Assembly (NCBI GenBank): GCA_963704535.1
Contig: OY969916.1
Span: 10,788,001-10,852,000, forward strand
Source: G963704535 sp963704535
GTDB taxonomy: Bacteria; Chloroflexota; Chloroflexia; Chloroflexales; Roseiflexaceae
Direction: 5' to 3'
DNA length: 64,000 nucleotides
Position numbers and translations under genes: made by a program. Position 1 is the first letter of the stretch, and every line of letters starts with the position of its first letter. The notes under the pieces were generated by a model. The model saw only the letters and a list, made by a program, of their open reading frames with translations, ran no database searches and was not told the origin of the DNA. Shown here one piece after another: positions 51,557 through 59,495 of the stretch.

Positions 51557-52289
51557 AAGAAACACTCTCGCCCGGCGCCAAGGCGATCACCTCCACCTCG
51601 ACGCCGAACTCGCCAACGTGCCGGCGCAGCTCGTCGGGGGTGCCGGTGAGCAGGGGGAAGGTGCCGTAGTGGCCGGGGATGGCGTAGCGTGAGCCGATCA
51701 GCTTGAGCGCGTAGGCGGCCTGACGCGGGTCCATGGTGAAATAGTCGCCGATCGGCAGGATGGTCAGGTCGGGCCGGTACAGCTCGCCGACGATCTGCAT
51801 ATCGTAAGTAACAGCGGTGTCGCCGGTAAAATAGATTGTGAACCCGTTCTCCAGGCGCAAGACGTAGCCGGCCGGGTCGCCGAGGTTGATGATCCGACCG
51901 TTGTCGTTATACGTGCTGCTGTGGTGTGCGGTGGTCATCGTCGCGCGGATGCCGGCGACCGTGACCGTGCCGCCCTTGTTGAACCCGACCAGCCGGTCCT
52001 CCGGCGCCCCCTGCGCGGCCAGCCAGCCGGTCATGTCGTAGATGCTGACGATCTGCGCCCCAGTCTCGCCGACCAGGGTCAGCGCGTCGGCCAGGTGGTC
52101 GCCATGGGCGTGGGTGATGAAGATCGCGTCAAGCCCGTCCTGGCGCACGCGGCGCTTCCACTCGTCGGGGCAGGACGGGTTGCCGTCGACCCAGGCGTCC
52201 AGCAGCAGCCGCTTGCCGCCCGGCGTGGTGACGTGGAAGGTGCCGTGGCCCAGCCAACTGATCGTCGTGTCGCGTCCGATCGTCGTCAT
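51555..52289 (-). CDS. Metallo-beta-lactamase fold hydrolase (UPF0173)
   Basis: A 244-residue protein with the UPF0173 start ISWLGHGTFHVTTPGGKRLL, metal site ITHAHGDHLADA, further ligands in TTAHHSSTYND, YFTGDTAVTYDM and YAIPGHYGTFP. Zn/Fe-dependent hydrolase of unknown substrate. The ATG at 52289 is preceded by GGAGGA; a TGCTATACT box lies 45 nt upstream on the same strand. Confidence 0.9.
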   Translation of the reverse strand: MTTIGRDTTISWLGHGTFHVTTPGGKRLLLDAWVDGNPSCPDEWKRRVRQDGLDAIFITHAHGDHLADALTLVGETGAQIVSIYDMTGWLAAQGAPEDRLVGFNKGGTVTVAGIRATMTTAHHSSTYNDNGRIINLGDPAGYVLRLENGFTIYFTGDTAVTYDMQIVGELYRPDLTILPIGDYFTMDPRQAAYALKLIGSRYAIPGHYGTFPLLTGTPDELRRHVGEFGVEVEVIALAPGESVS

Positions 52290-52333
52290 AGAATCCTCCA
52301 GTTCTACTTGGAGATGTATGTAGGGAGGACCTT

Positions 52334-52342
52334 AGTATAGCA
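52334..52342 (-). promoter_or_regulatory. Extended -10 promoter for the UPF0173 gene
   Basis: Minus strand TGCTATACT, divergent to the thioredoxin promoter at 52381. Confidence 0.45.
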
Positions 52343-52380
52343 TATCACCTGGCCTGTCCATCGTCTTTTGAACATGCCCC

Positions 52381-52408
52381 TTGACGAACCGGAGAGAATG
52401 AGTATAAT
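52381..52408 (+). promoter_or_regulatory. Sigma70-type promoter of the thioredoxin-CsoR unit
   Basis: TTGACG at 52381-52386 and TATAAT at 52403-52408, spacer 16 bp, 77 nt before the chosen ATG. Confidence 0.7.
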
Positions 52409-52412
52409 AGAC

Positions 52413-52434
52413 ATACCCCCGGTGGGTACCGGGG
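52413..52434 (+). promoter_or_regulatory. CsoR-type operator overlapping the transcription start
   Basis: ATACCCCCGGTGGGTACC followed by GGGG, directly downstream of the -10 box. Two overlapping dyads can be drawn: TACCC-N5-GGGTA and CCCCGGT-N4-ACCGGGG. GC-rich dyads flanked by TA are the known form of CsoR-family operators. Confidence 0.6.
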
Positions 52435-52484
52435 AAATAATGCACAGAGCATACATTGACTTCATGTTTAAGAGGAGGCTTTTC

Positions 52485-52814
52485 ATGGCCAAGCCAATTA
52501 CCGTCACCGATGCCGATTATGTGCAGAAGGTATTAGGGGCTGAGCATCTGGTCGTCGTCGACTTCTGGGCACCGTGGTGCGGCCCGTGCCGGGCCGTCGC
52601 CCCGATCCTGGAGGAGCTGGCAGGCGAGTACGAGGGCCGGCTGACCGTCGCCAAGGTCAACACCGACGAAGAGCAGCAATGGGCCGGCCAGCTCGGCATC
52701 ATGGCGATTCCGACAATGATTTTCTTCAAGGACGGCCAGGAGGTCCAGCGCTTCCAGGGCGCAGCCCCCAAGCGCGTTCTGAAAGAGGCTTTTGACGCGG
52801 CGCTGGCGCGCTAG
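52485..52814 (+). CDS. trxA: Thioredoxin
   Basis: A 109-residue thioredoxin with the active site WAPWCGPCR and the cis-Pro in MAIPTMIFF; VVDFWAPWCGPC and TVAKVNTDEE are typical. Start at ATG 52485, because AGAGGAGG lies upstream and the reading frame before it is non-homologous. Reduces protein disulfides with thioredoxin reductase. A promoter with an overlapping CsoR-like operator lies upstream, and a CsoR-family gene lies 125 bp downstream, so it is likely controlled by that regulator. Confidence 0.95.
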   Translation: MAKPITVTDADYVQKVLGAEHLVVVDFWAPWCGPCRAVAPILEELAGEYEGRLTVAKVNTDEEQQWAGQLGIMAIPTMIFFKDGQEVQRFQGAAPKRVLKEAFDAALAR

Positions 52815-52837
52815 TCTTCGATAGAACCGGGAAGTGA

Positions 52838-52922
52838 AGGCTGAAGATAGAAGGTAGAGGATAGAGGATAGCATCGTGTACTCGCTCACTATCCTCTACC
52901 CTCTATCCTCTATTCTTTGTTC
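52838..52922. repeat. Inverted heptamer array (GAGGATA / TATCCTC)
   Basis: GATAGAAGGTAGAGGATAGA faces CTATCCTCTACCCTCTATCC. It fills the gap between thioredoxin and the CsoR-family gene and could form a strong hairpin acting on read-through. Confidence 0.8.
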
Positions 52923-52939
52923 TCTAGCCCCGGCGGGGG

Positions 52940-53230
52940 GTGGCTATGGAACCGACGGCAAGCGAGCGCTCGATCAACGAGCACGCCCGCGCCGACGTCC
53001 TGATGCGGTTGCGCCGGATCGAAGGGCAGGTGCGCGGCATCCAGCGCATGGTCGAGGAGAACCGCGACTGCCGCGACGTGGTAGTCCAGCTTGCGGCGGT
53101 CAAGGCGGCGGTCGCCAGCCTGAACACGCTGGTCGCCGAGTCCTACGCGCAGGATTGCCTGTGCGGGGCCGAACAGGTTGACGCGGCCGAGGTCTCCAGG
53201 CTGCTCGATCTGCTCAAGGCGGCTCGATAA
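52940..53230 (+). CDS. CsoR/RcnR/CstR-family transcriptional regulator
   Basis: A 96-residue all-helical DUF156 repressor. Start GTG 52940 or ATG 52946. Conserved: RLRRIEGQVRGIQRMVEENRDC (split by the helix-helix junction), VVVQLAAVKAAVASLN. Ligand positions relative to CsoR C-H-C: C44, then Y69 in the His place, then C73, with an extra C75. Loss of the Cu-ligating His and retention of two Cys 29 apart fits the persulfide-sensing CstR type better than a copper sensor. Cytoplasmic tetramer binding a GC-rich dyad; such a dyad lies over the thioredoxin promoter. Confidence 0.85.
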   Translation: MAMEPTASERSINEHARADVLMRLRRIEGQVRGIQRMVEENRDCRDVVVQLAAVKAAVASLNTLVAESYAQDCLCGAEQVDAAEVSRLLDLLKAAR

Positions 53231-53287
53231 TCATGATGACCACGCGACGCGCGGAGAACATGATGCTCTCCGCGCGTCGCGTTGTTC

Positions 53288-53366
53288 TCGTCAAGAGTTC
53301 AGTAGTGGAAGAGAAGCTCTTGAGGGGGCTTCCCCCTCAAACTCCCCCTTTCCAAAATCGGCGGCT
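53288..53366. repeat. MITE-like element, family C/A variant
   Basis: TCAAGAGTTCAGTAGTGGAA…CTTGAGGGGGCTTCCCCCTCAA-type core (palindrome arms TTGAGGGGG and CCCCCTCAA), then ACTCCCCCTTTCCAAAA. Lies downstream of the CsoR-family gene. Confidence 0.65.
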
Positions 53367-53449
53367 GTGTGGCGGGCACGGGATGTGCTACTGTGATACT
53401 GAGCGATCGATAAAGCGGCTGTTTTTATGGCATCCATAAGGAGCGCCCC

Positions 53450-53803
53450 ATGAGCGATCAACCTGAGCCGCAGCCCACCGCGACGCCCCCCTACGATACC
53501 CCCTACTACGCGCACTTCGAGCACCCCGATGGAAGCTGGTACTTGTTGTGGGTCACCCACACCCAGCCGCGGACATCACGGGGGCGCCCCTGGCACGTCC
53601 ACGCCTCGTTCGACAAGCACGGCGGCATCCAGCCGGTCGTCGAGAGCGAGGCCTGGAATATGGGCCCGTACGGCATGCACAACTGGGACTTCGACGACGA
53701 GGCGTCCGCGCTGATCGAGTTCGAGGAGCGCTTCCGCATGCGACTGGAGCACGGCTACCGGGTCGTGCGCTCACGACTGCCGGAGCAGCGGGCCCAGCCG
53801 TGA
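53450..53803 (+). CDS. Small WGR-like hypothetical protein
   Basis: A 117-residue protein with AAGGAG Shine-Dalgarno. A Pro-rich start is followed by a compact beta domain: HFEHPDGSWYLLWVTHTQP, RPWHVHASFDKHGGIQPVVE and ALIEFEERFRMRLEHGYRVV. The last element resembles the WGR-type ending, in which an A…F…F…K pattern closes the domain. No catalytic residues; a DNA- or nucleotide-binding role is possible but not shown. Confidence 0.55.
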   Translation: MSDQPEPQPTATPPYDTPYYAHFEHPDGSWYLLWVTHTQPRTSRGRPWHVHASFDKHGGIQPVVESEAWNMGPYGMHNWDFDDEASALIEFEERFRMRLEHGYRVVRSRLPEQRAQP

Positions 53804-53810
53804 CTTGTCA

Positions 53811-54227
53811 TCAGTGCCCCCGGATTTTTGTCGGCGTCACACGCACGGCCACCGAGTAGCCCTGGGCAAACGTTTCGGGCGTCATCCCGATCCCGGCGAT
53901 ATGCTCGCGGTACTTCTCCTGGTACGCAGGCAGCTCGTTCGACGGCGGCGCGTGCGGGTCGATCGACGCCTCCCCGTTAAAGACGATGATATCGCCGCCG
54001 TCTCCATCGCCATCGAAGTTGAGGGCCACCTTTGGGTTGTGCTGGATGTTCCGTAGCTTCGGCTTGTCGGGCCGGCTATAGATCAGAAACGCCTGGTCGA
54101 TCCAGAGAAACCAGACCGGGACTGGTTGCGGCGTGCCATCAGGGCCTATGGTCGTCATCCAGATGACGGGCTCTTTTTCCAGCCGGCGCGCGACGCGGGC
54201 GCCGAACTCCGATGTCAGGTCGATCAT
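53811..54227 (-). CDS. PPOX-class F420/flavin-dependent protein (TIGR03667-like)
   Basis: A 138-residue protein of the pyridoxamine 5'-phosphate oxidase fold. IWMTTIGPDGTPQPVPVWFL, AFLIYSRPDKPKLRNIQHNP and KVALNFDGDGDGGDIIVFNG are the typical order of strands. Start at ATG 54227 because GAAGGAGAT lies upstream. F420-binding is inferred from family resemblance and from the LLM protein in the same window. Confidence 0.8.
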   Translation of the reverse strand: MIDLTSEFGARVARRLEKEPVIWMTTIGPDGTPQPVPVWFLWIDQAFLIYSRPDKPKLRNIQHNPKVALNFDGDGDGGDIIVFNGEASIDPHAPPSNELPAYQEKYREHIAGIGMTPETFAQGYSVAVRVTPTKIRGH

Positions 54228-54334
54228 GCCGATCTCCTTCAAGACTGCAAATAAGGAAACATATACCTGGTGGTAGGTGCTTCCATTCTACATTACCTCG
54301 TCAACAGGTGCTTTGATGGGATCGCTTGCGCTCG

Positions 54335-54343
54335 TGGTATACT
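54335..54343 (+). promoter_or_regulatory. Extended -10 promoter for tag
   Basis: TGGTATACT, with two family B elements inserted in the roughly 185-nt stretch before the tag start codon. Confidence 0.45.
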
Positions 54344-54382
54344 TCCTCGGTTCGTCCACGCATCATCCAGGCAAATCATAGC

Positions 54383-54523
54383 TGCTCTCCTTTACGATGT
54401 GGGTGGAGAGAGACTGAGGGGGCTGCCCCCTCAACCCCCTTTTTCCCAGAATTGTAAATCCGCTACAATGTGGGTGGGGAGACTGAGAGGGCTGCCCCCT
54501 CAACCCCCTTTTCCCCAGAGAGG
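54383..54523. repeat. Two tandem MITE-like elements, family B, in a 5' leader
   Basis: TTTACGATGTGGGTGGAGAG and CTACAATGTGGGTGGGGAGA open the two units, each with the core GAGGGGGCTGCCCCCTCAA or a one-base variant. The second unit ends AGAGAGGAG, which serves as the Shine-Dalgarno sequence of tag. Confidence 0.75.
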
Positions 54524-54528
54524 AGCCC

Positions 54529-55100
54529 ATGCCGACAAGATGCCAGTGGGTCACATCCGATCCGCTCTACATCGCCTATCACGACCAGCAGTGGGGCCTG
54601 CCGCTGCACGACGATCGCCAGCTATTCGAGATGCTGGTGCTCGAAGGTGCGCAGGCTGGGCTCAGTTGGATCACGATTCTGCGTAAGCGCGCCAACTACC
54701 GGGCGGCGTTCGACGGCTTCGACCCTGAGAAGGTGGCCGAGTACGACGAGCGCAAGGTGGCCGAGCTGCTCGCCGACGCCGGGATCATCCGCAATCGGCA
54801 GAAGATCGCGGCGGCCATCCAGAACGCCACCAGCTTTCTGACCGTGCAGGAAGCCTTCGGCAGCTTCGATGCCTACCTCTGGCGCTTTGTTGATGGCAAG
54901 CCCAGGCGCAACGCCTGGCGCAGCCTGGCCGAGGTCCCGGCTAAAACGCCCGAGTTGGAGGCGCTGAGCAAAGATCTGCTGAAGCGCGGGTTCAAGTTCG
55001 TCGGGCCGACGATCTGCTACGCATATATGCAGTCAGTCGGCATGGTCAACGACCATACGGTGATTGTTTCCGATACGAAGCGGTGCAAGCGGGCGCCTAA
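54529..55100 (+). pseudogene. tag: DNA-3-methyladenine glycosylase I, frameshifted near 55061
   Basis: Base-excision repair enzyme removing 3-methyladenine. MPTRCQWVTSDPLYIAYHDQ carries the first Zn ligands (C5, H18). DDRQLFEMLVLEGAQAGLSW and the Glu-containing DNA-binding region follow, and FKFVGPTICYAYMQSVGMVNDH completes the core. As read, the C-terminus is wrong (VIVSDTKRC…). One base lost near 55061 restores NDHTVDCFRYEAVQAGA and a stop at 55098-55100, with the missing Zn ligands His and Cys in HTVDC. So this is a normal 190-residue Tag with a one-base error. Confidence 0.88.
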
Positions 55101-55126
55101 TACCAAGTCGCAAGTGTGGCATCTTG

Positions 55127-55180
55127 CGGTGGGGAGGTGTGGAGGGGCCACCCTCCACGATACATATTTCCCCCACGTTC
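55127..55180. repeat. Possible hairpin element, family B-like
   Basis: Hairpin GTGGAGGG, loop GCCA, CCCTCCAC at 55139-55158 inside GGTGGGGAG…TTTCCCCCAC. It fills the gap between tag and iolD. Confidence 0.4.
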
Positions 55181-55224
55181 ATCTTCTCTACCAGAACGCA
55201 AGTTAGTATAAGATGGAGCGAGCG

Positions 55225-57088
55225 ATGCAAACACGCAGACTGACGATGGCCCAGGCGCTGATCGCCTATCTTGAGCAGCAGTACGTCGAGCGTGATGGGC
55301 ATGAGCAGCCGTTCTTCGCTGGCATGTTCGGCATCTTTGGTCACGGCAATGTGGCCGGGATCGGGCAGGCGCTGCACCAGCGCGCCAGGTCGTTTCGCTA
55401 CTACCAGACCCGCAACGAGCAGGCGATGGTCCACACCGCTGCCGCGTTCGCCAAGATGAGCAACCGGCTGCGGACCTTCGCCTGCACCAGCTCGATCGGC
55501 CCGGGCGCGACCAATATGATCACCGGCGCCGCGACGGCGACGGTCAACCGGCTGCCGGTGCTGCTGCTTCCCGGCGATATCTTCGCCACCCGCCTGGTCG
55601 CGCCAGTGCTCCAGCAGATCGAGGACTCGCGCACCGAGGACATCTCAGTCAACGACTGCTTCCGGCCGGTCTCGCGCTACTGGGATCGGATCAACCGCCC
55701 CGAGCAGCTAATCACCGCCCTGCCCGCCGCCATGCGGGTGCTGACCTCGCCGGCCGAGACCGGCGCTGTCACCCTGGCGCTGCCGCAGGATACCCAAGTC
55801 GAGGTGTTCGACTACCCGGCGGCATTGTTCGAGAAGCGGGTCTGGACGGTCCCGCGCCCGCGTGCCGACGGCGCGCTGCTGCGCCGCGCCGCCGTGCTGA
55901 TTGCTGCCAGCACGGCGCCGCTGATCGTCGCCGGTGGCGGCGTGCTCTATAGCGAGGCCAGCGAGGCGCTGGCCGGCTTCGCCGCGCAGACCGGCATCGC
56001 CGTCGGCGAGACCCAGGCCGGCAAAGGATCGCTGCCCTACGACCACCCCCAGGCGCTTGGTGCAGTCGGTGTCACCGGCACGCCGGGCGCCAATATCATC
56101 GCCCGCGAGGCCGACCTGGTGATCGCGATCGGGACGCGCCTGGCCGACTTCACGACCGCGTCGAAGACCGCTTTCCAGCACCCCGACGTTCGCTTCATCA
56201 ATATCAATGTCGCCGAGTTCGACGCCGCCAAGCACGCTGGCCTGGCGCTCGTCGCCGATGCCCGCGCCACATTGGAGGAGCTGGCCGCCATGGTCGCCGG
56301 CTACCGCGTGGGCGAGGAGTACGCCGCGCGCGTGGCCCGCTTCCGGGCCGAGTGGGACGCCGAGGTCGAGCGGATCTACCACCTGGAGCACGGCCCGCTG
56401 GTCAGCCAGGGCGAGGTGATCGGCGCGGTGAATGAGATCGCGCGCCCACAGGATGTGGTGGTCTGCGCGGCCGGCAGCATGCCCGGCGACCTGCACAAGC
56501 TCTGGCGCACCCGCGACCCCAAGGGCTACCACCTTGAGTACGGCTACTCCTGCATGGGCTACGAGATCGCCGGCGGCCTGGGCGTCAAGATGGCCGACCC
56601 GTCGCGCGAGGTCTACGTTATGGTCGGCGACGGCTCGTACCTGATGATGAACAGTGAGATCGTCACGTCGATCCAGGAGGGCTACAAGCTGACGATCATG
56701 CTGCTCGACAACCACGGATTCAGCAGCATCGGCGCGCTCTCGGAGGCGGTCGGCGCGCAGGGGTTCGGCACCGAGTACCGCTACCGCGACGCCTCGGGCG
56801 ATCTGGTGGGCGAGCACCTGCCGGTGGACCTGGCGGCCAACGCGGCCAGCCTGGGCGCCCACGTCATCCGCGCCACCGGCATCGGCGAAGTCAAGCAGGC
56901 CCTGGCAGCGGCACGTGAGATCGACCGCACCACTGTGATCGCCGTCGAGGTCGACCGCGAGCAGCGCGTGCCGGGCTACGAGTTCATGGTGGGATGTGCC
57001 GGTCGCCGCCGTGGCCGAGGTCGAGTTGGCCCGGCGCGCGCGCGATGCGTACGAGCAGGGAAAGCGACGCGAGCGGTATTTTCTCTAA
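55225..57088 (+). pseudogene. iolD: IolD-like thiamine-diphosphate enzyme, frameshifted near 56986
   Basis: About 620 residues when repaired. The IolD start is TRRLTMAQALIAYLEQQYVE, then GMFGIFGHGNVAGIGQALHQ and ACTSSIGPGATNMITGAATA. The ThDP site is MVGDGSYLMMNSEIV (GDG…N motif). Acts as trihydroxycyclohexane-1,2-dione hydrolase in inositol catabolism in known members. ATG 55225 is preferred over 55213 because of the GGAG spacing. One extra base near 56986 diverts the C-terminus; the correct tail is WWDVPVAAVAEV…RRERYFL with a stop at 57086-57088. No other iol genes are nearby, so the pathway assignment is uncertain. Confidence 0.82.
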
Positions 57089-57113
57089 TCATACCTCGGC
57101 GAGATATGCACGC

Positions 57114-57149
57114 AAGGCCCCAGGCAGCATATGTGCTGTCTGGGGCCTT
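57114..57149 (+). terminator. Terminator-like hairpin downstream of iolD
   Basis: AAGGCCCCAGGCAGCA, loop TATG, TGCTGTCTGGGGCCTT: a 16-bp stem with one mismatch, 25 nt after the corrected iolD stop. A U-run is lacking. Confidence 0.55.
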
Positions 57150-57204
57150 CATTACAGGATCTAGGTAGTCATCGAGCAAACGTGGTTTCAGCCTTCGGCA
57201 GAGT

Positions 57205-57335
57205 GGTACTTTTTCTTCCTTTTCTCGTCGATTTTTCGCCCGGCTGGGCGAAAAATCGACGAGAAAAAATAGGTGAAGTACCTTGCTGCCGCAGGCAATA
57301 GAGCATTGCGGGCGCCACCGCGTAACTTCTGTTAA
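57205..57335. repeat. 130-bp palindromic element, copy 2
   Basis: A perfect 22-bp stem (57220-57241 with 57246-57267, loop GGCT) within GTGGTACT…AGTACC, followed by the tail CTTGCTGCCGCAGGCAATAG and AGCATTGCG, identical to copy 1 at 21848-21978. It ends with CACCGCGTAAC, the inverse of the GTTACGCGGT left end of copy 1. Confidence 0.8.
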
Positions 57336-57447
57336 TTATACCCGTCATCGGCGCTCGGTCGAAGGATGGATTGACGGAGGAGCAATCCCATGGTAATTTA
57401 GTCTTGACTAAATTATAGATTTGTAAACCCTCGATTGGAGACTAACG

Positions 57448-58167
57448 ATGTCGCCTGAGCTTCTCACTATCGTGCATCTCAGTGGCATTCTCGCTCTCGT
57501 CGGCTCGCTGCTCTATGCCCTTGGCGACGTGCTGTTGCTTGCGCCGAAGGTTGGCGCCGTGCAGCCTGCCCCGGCGTTCACGCTCGATATCCAGACCTAC
57601 CCTGAGCTGCGGCGACGCGCCAAGCTATTGGCCGGGCTGGCCGTGATCCCGTCGTGGCGCCTGGCATGGGGCGGTCTGCTGGGCGTCTTCGCCGCGCCCC
57701 TGGCGCTGGCGGGGATCTGGCAGGTCTACCAGGGTTTGCGCCCGGCCGGCGCGTGGCTGGCCCTGCCGCCCGCACTGCTGTTCACCTACGCCATGGTGAT
57801 CGGCCCCTTTATTCACGGCTCGTTTATCTACCTAGGGGAGAGCGTGCAGGCCCTCGCCGCCGCCGGTGAAGACGCGCGTGTGCCACTAATGGGCGTCCTG
57901 ACCCGTTTGCACCGCGTGATGCTGATCGGTTACGGCGTGCTCTTTCTTTGCATCATCGTCGCCTCGGTCTGGTTCTCGGTCGCGGTTGCATCGGGGCGTA
58001 CACTGTTTCCGATCTGGATGGCCGCCGTCAACCCGGTACTCGCGACACTGCTCTGGCTCGTGCTCAAGCGGTTCTTGCCGGGCCGGGTGGCCGACTACAC
58101 CGAGGGCGCCGGCTTCAATATCGCGTTCCTGATCTTCTTTGGGCTGACGACCTGGACGCTGTGGTAG
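57448..58167 (+). CDS. Six-helix membrane protein (DUF6796-like)
   Basis: A 239-residue protein with GGAGAC Shine-Dalgarno. About six hydrophobic helices: VHLSGILALVGSLLYALGDV, RLAWGGLLGVFAAPLALAGI, LALPPALLFTYAMVIGPFIH, VMLIGYGVLFLCIIVASVWF, WMAAVNPVLATLLWLVL and FNIAFLIFFGLTTWTL. Resembles DUF6796-type proteins in length and helix layout; function unknown. It stands alone between a palindromic repeat and a convergent gene. Confidence 0.6.
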   Translation: MSPELLTIVHLSGILALVGSLLYALGDVLLLAPKVGAVQPAPAFTLDIQTYPELRRRAKLLAGLAVIPSWRLAWGGLLGVFAAPLALAGIWQVYQGLRPAGAWLALPPALLFTYAMVIGPFIHGSFIYLGESVQALAAAGEDARVPLMGVLTRLHRVMLIGYGVLFLCIIVASVWFSVAVASGRTLFPIWMAAVNPVLATLLWLVLKRFLPGRVADYTEGAGFNIAFLIFFGLTTWTLW

Positions 58168-58177
58168 CGATCGGGCG

Positions 58178-58223
58178 TGAAACGTGATGCGTGAGGGTCT
58201 TTCATGTTTCACGTTTTAGGCAC
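58178..58223. repeat. Inverted GTGAAAC-type repeat
   Basis: GCGTGAAACGTGATGCGTGA faces CATGTTTCACGTTTTAGGCA; adjoins the family B element. Confidence 0.65.
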
Positions 58224-58333
58224 GTTTCAAAAGTGGGCTGTTCTACTTTACAATGTGGGTGGGGGAGACTGAGGAGGCTGCCCCCTCAAACCCCCTTTTT
58301 CCCACAGTGCAAACTGTAAAGTCACTTTGAAAC
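58224..58333. repeat. Full-length MITE-like element, family B
   Basis: Complete 110-bp copy: terminal inverted repeats GTTTCAAAAGTG and CACTTTGAAAC, then TTTACAATGTGGG and CCCACAGTGCAAACTGTAAA, and a core GAGGAGGCTGCCCCCTC. It lies between two convergent genes and ends 5 bp from the stop of the QueA-like gene. Confidence 0.8.
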
Positions 58334-58338
58334 ATGCC

Positions 58339-59481
58339 TTACGGCAAGATCAGGTGCAGATCGCCGAACTCATGCCACAGGTAGCCCTCGCGCAGCGCCT
58401 CGGCGTAGGCGATCTTTAGGTGATCGATCCCGGTCAGCGCCTCCAGCATCGCCAGGTGCGTGGCGCGCGGCTCGTGCATCCCGGTCAGCAGCCCGCCGAC
58501 GACGCGTAGGCCGCGCTCTGGCGTGATCACCAGCCGCGTCCACCCCTCTCCCGGGTGGACGGCGCCGTCAGCGTCGGCGACGGTCTCCAGCGCCCGCACC
58601 ACTGTCGTGCCGATCGCGATGACCCGCCGCCCGGCCGCCCGCGCCGCGTTGACAACCCTGGCGGTCTCGGCTGGCACGCGGTAGAACTCCTCGTAGGGCG
58701 GCTCGTGGTCCTCCAGGCTGGCGACGCCGGTGTGGAGGATCAGCGGAGCGATCTGTACGCCACGCGCCACCAGCCGCGTGATTAGCTCGTGCGTAAAGGC
58801 CCGCCCGGCCGACGGCATCTCGGCGCTGCCCATCTCGGTCGCGTAGACGGTCTGGTAGTAGCTGTTCGGCCAGGACTGCCGGACGTAGCCGTAGCGGATC
58901 GGGAAGCCGTACTGCTCCAGGTACTGGTCCAGGGCGCCGGGCAGGTGCAGCGTGGCGATCCACAGCCGCACCGGGCCGGGCTCGTCCCGGCGGTCGGCGG
59001 TGTAGGGCACGAGCAGCGTGGCCGCCGCGCCGCCGGGCAGGCGCAGTGTCTCGCCGGCGGCTGCATCGAGGAACGGCAGGCTGGCCCTGTCGCCCGGTCG
59101 GCGCACCTCCACGATCCACAGGTCGGCGGGTAGGCGGGTCGAGAGGTGCAGCTCGACGGGCGTGCCATCCGGGCGGGTCGCGCCGAGCGCCGCGTTGAGT
59201 GTGCCGCTGGTGTTGATCACCAGCACATCGCCGGCGGCCAGGAACTCCGGCAGGTCGCGGAACCGGGTGTGGACCACGCGGTCGCCGGCGCGATACGAGA
59301 CCATCAGGCGCACCTCGTCGCGGGCCAGGCCGCGCGCCTCGGGCGGCTCGGCGGCCTCAAGCTCCGGCGGCAGCTCGAAGTCCAGCGGACCCAGCAGGAA
59401 CTCCGGCGCCTCGACCGGGCGAGCCACCTGGAGCCGTATGGGCAGTTCGCGCAGGGCGTTATCGTTCAATGATGTCATCAT
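58339..59481 (-). CDS. QueA-like S-adenosylmethionine:tRNA ribosyltransferase-isomerase homolog (divergent)
   Basis: About 380 residues from ATG 59481. The fold pattern of QueA is visible: FELPPELEAAEPPEARGLAR, FRDLPEFLAAGDVLVINTSG, DQYLEQYGFPIRYGYVRQSW, YQTVYATEMGSAEMPSAGRA and FTHELITRLVARGVQIAPLI (the AMAPSAGRPFT-like loop), and VGGLLTGMHEP (usually GLxTNFHLP). The deviations in the NFHLP and NxTRV motifs suggest a QueA-related family with a different substrate. No tgt gene adjacent. Its leader is a family B tandem array and its 3' end a family B element. Confidence 0.7.
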   Translation of the reverse strand: MMTSLNDNALRELPIRLQVARPVEAPEFLLGPLDFELPPELEAAEPPEARGLARDEVRLMVSYRAGDRVVHTRFRDLPEFLAAGDVLVINTSGTLNAALGATRPDGTPVELHLSTRLPADLWIVEVRRPGDRASLPFLDAAAGETLRLPGGAAATLLVPYTADRRDEPGPVRLWIATLHLPGALDQYLEQYGFPIRYGYVRQSWPNSYYQTVYATEMGSAEMPSAGRAFTHELITRLVARGVQIAPLILHTGVASLEDHEPPYEEFYRVPAETARVVNAARAAGRRVIAIGTTVVRALETVADADGAVHPGEGWTRLVITPERGLRVVGGLLTGMHEPRATHLAMLEALTGIDHLKIAYAEALREGYLWHEFGDLHLILP

Positions 59482-59495
59482 ATACTTTTCTTCTA

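Noticed and set aside
55060..55206. Unusual Tag C-terminus apparently captured from a repeat
   Set aside because: Restoring one base near 55061 gives the normal NDHTVDCFRYEAVQAGA ending with a stop at 55098-55100; the extension is read-through, not a domain.
55225..57088. A complete inositol catabolism cluster
   Set aside because: No other iol genes are in the window; only IolD-like is present.
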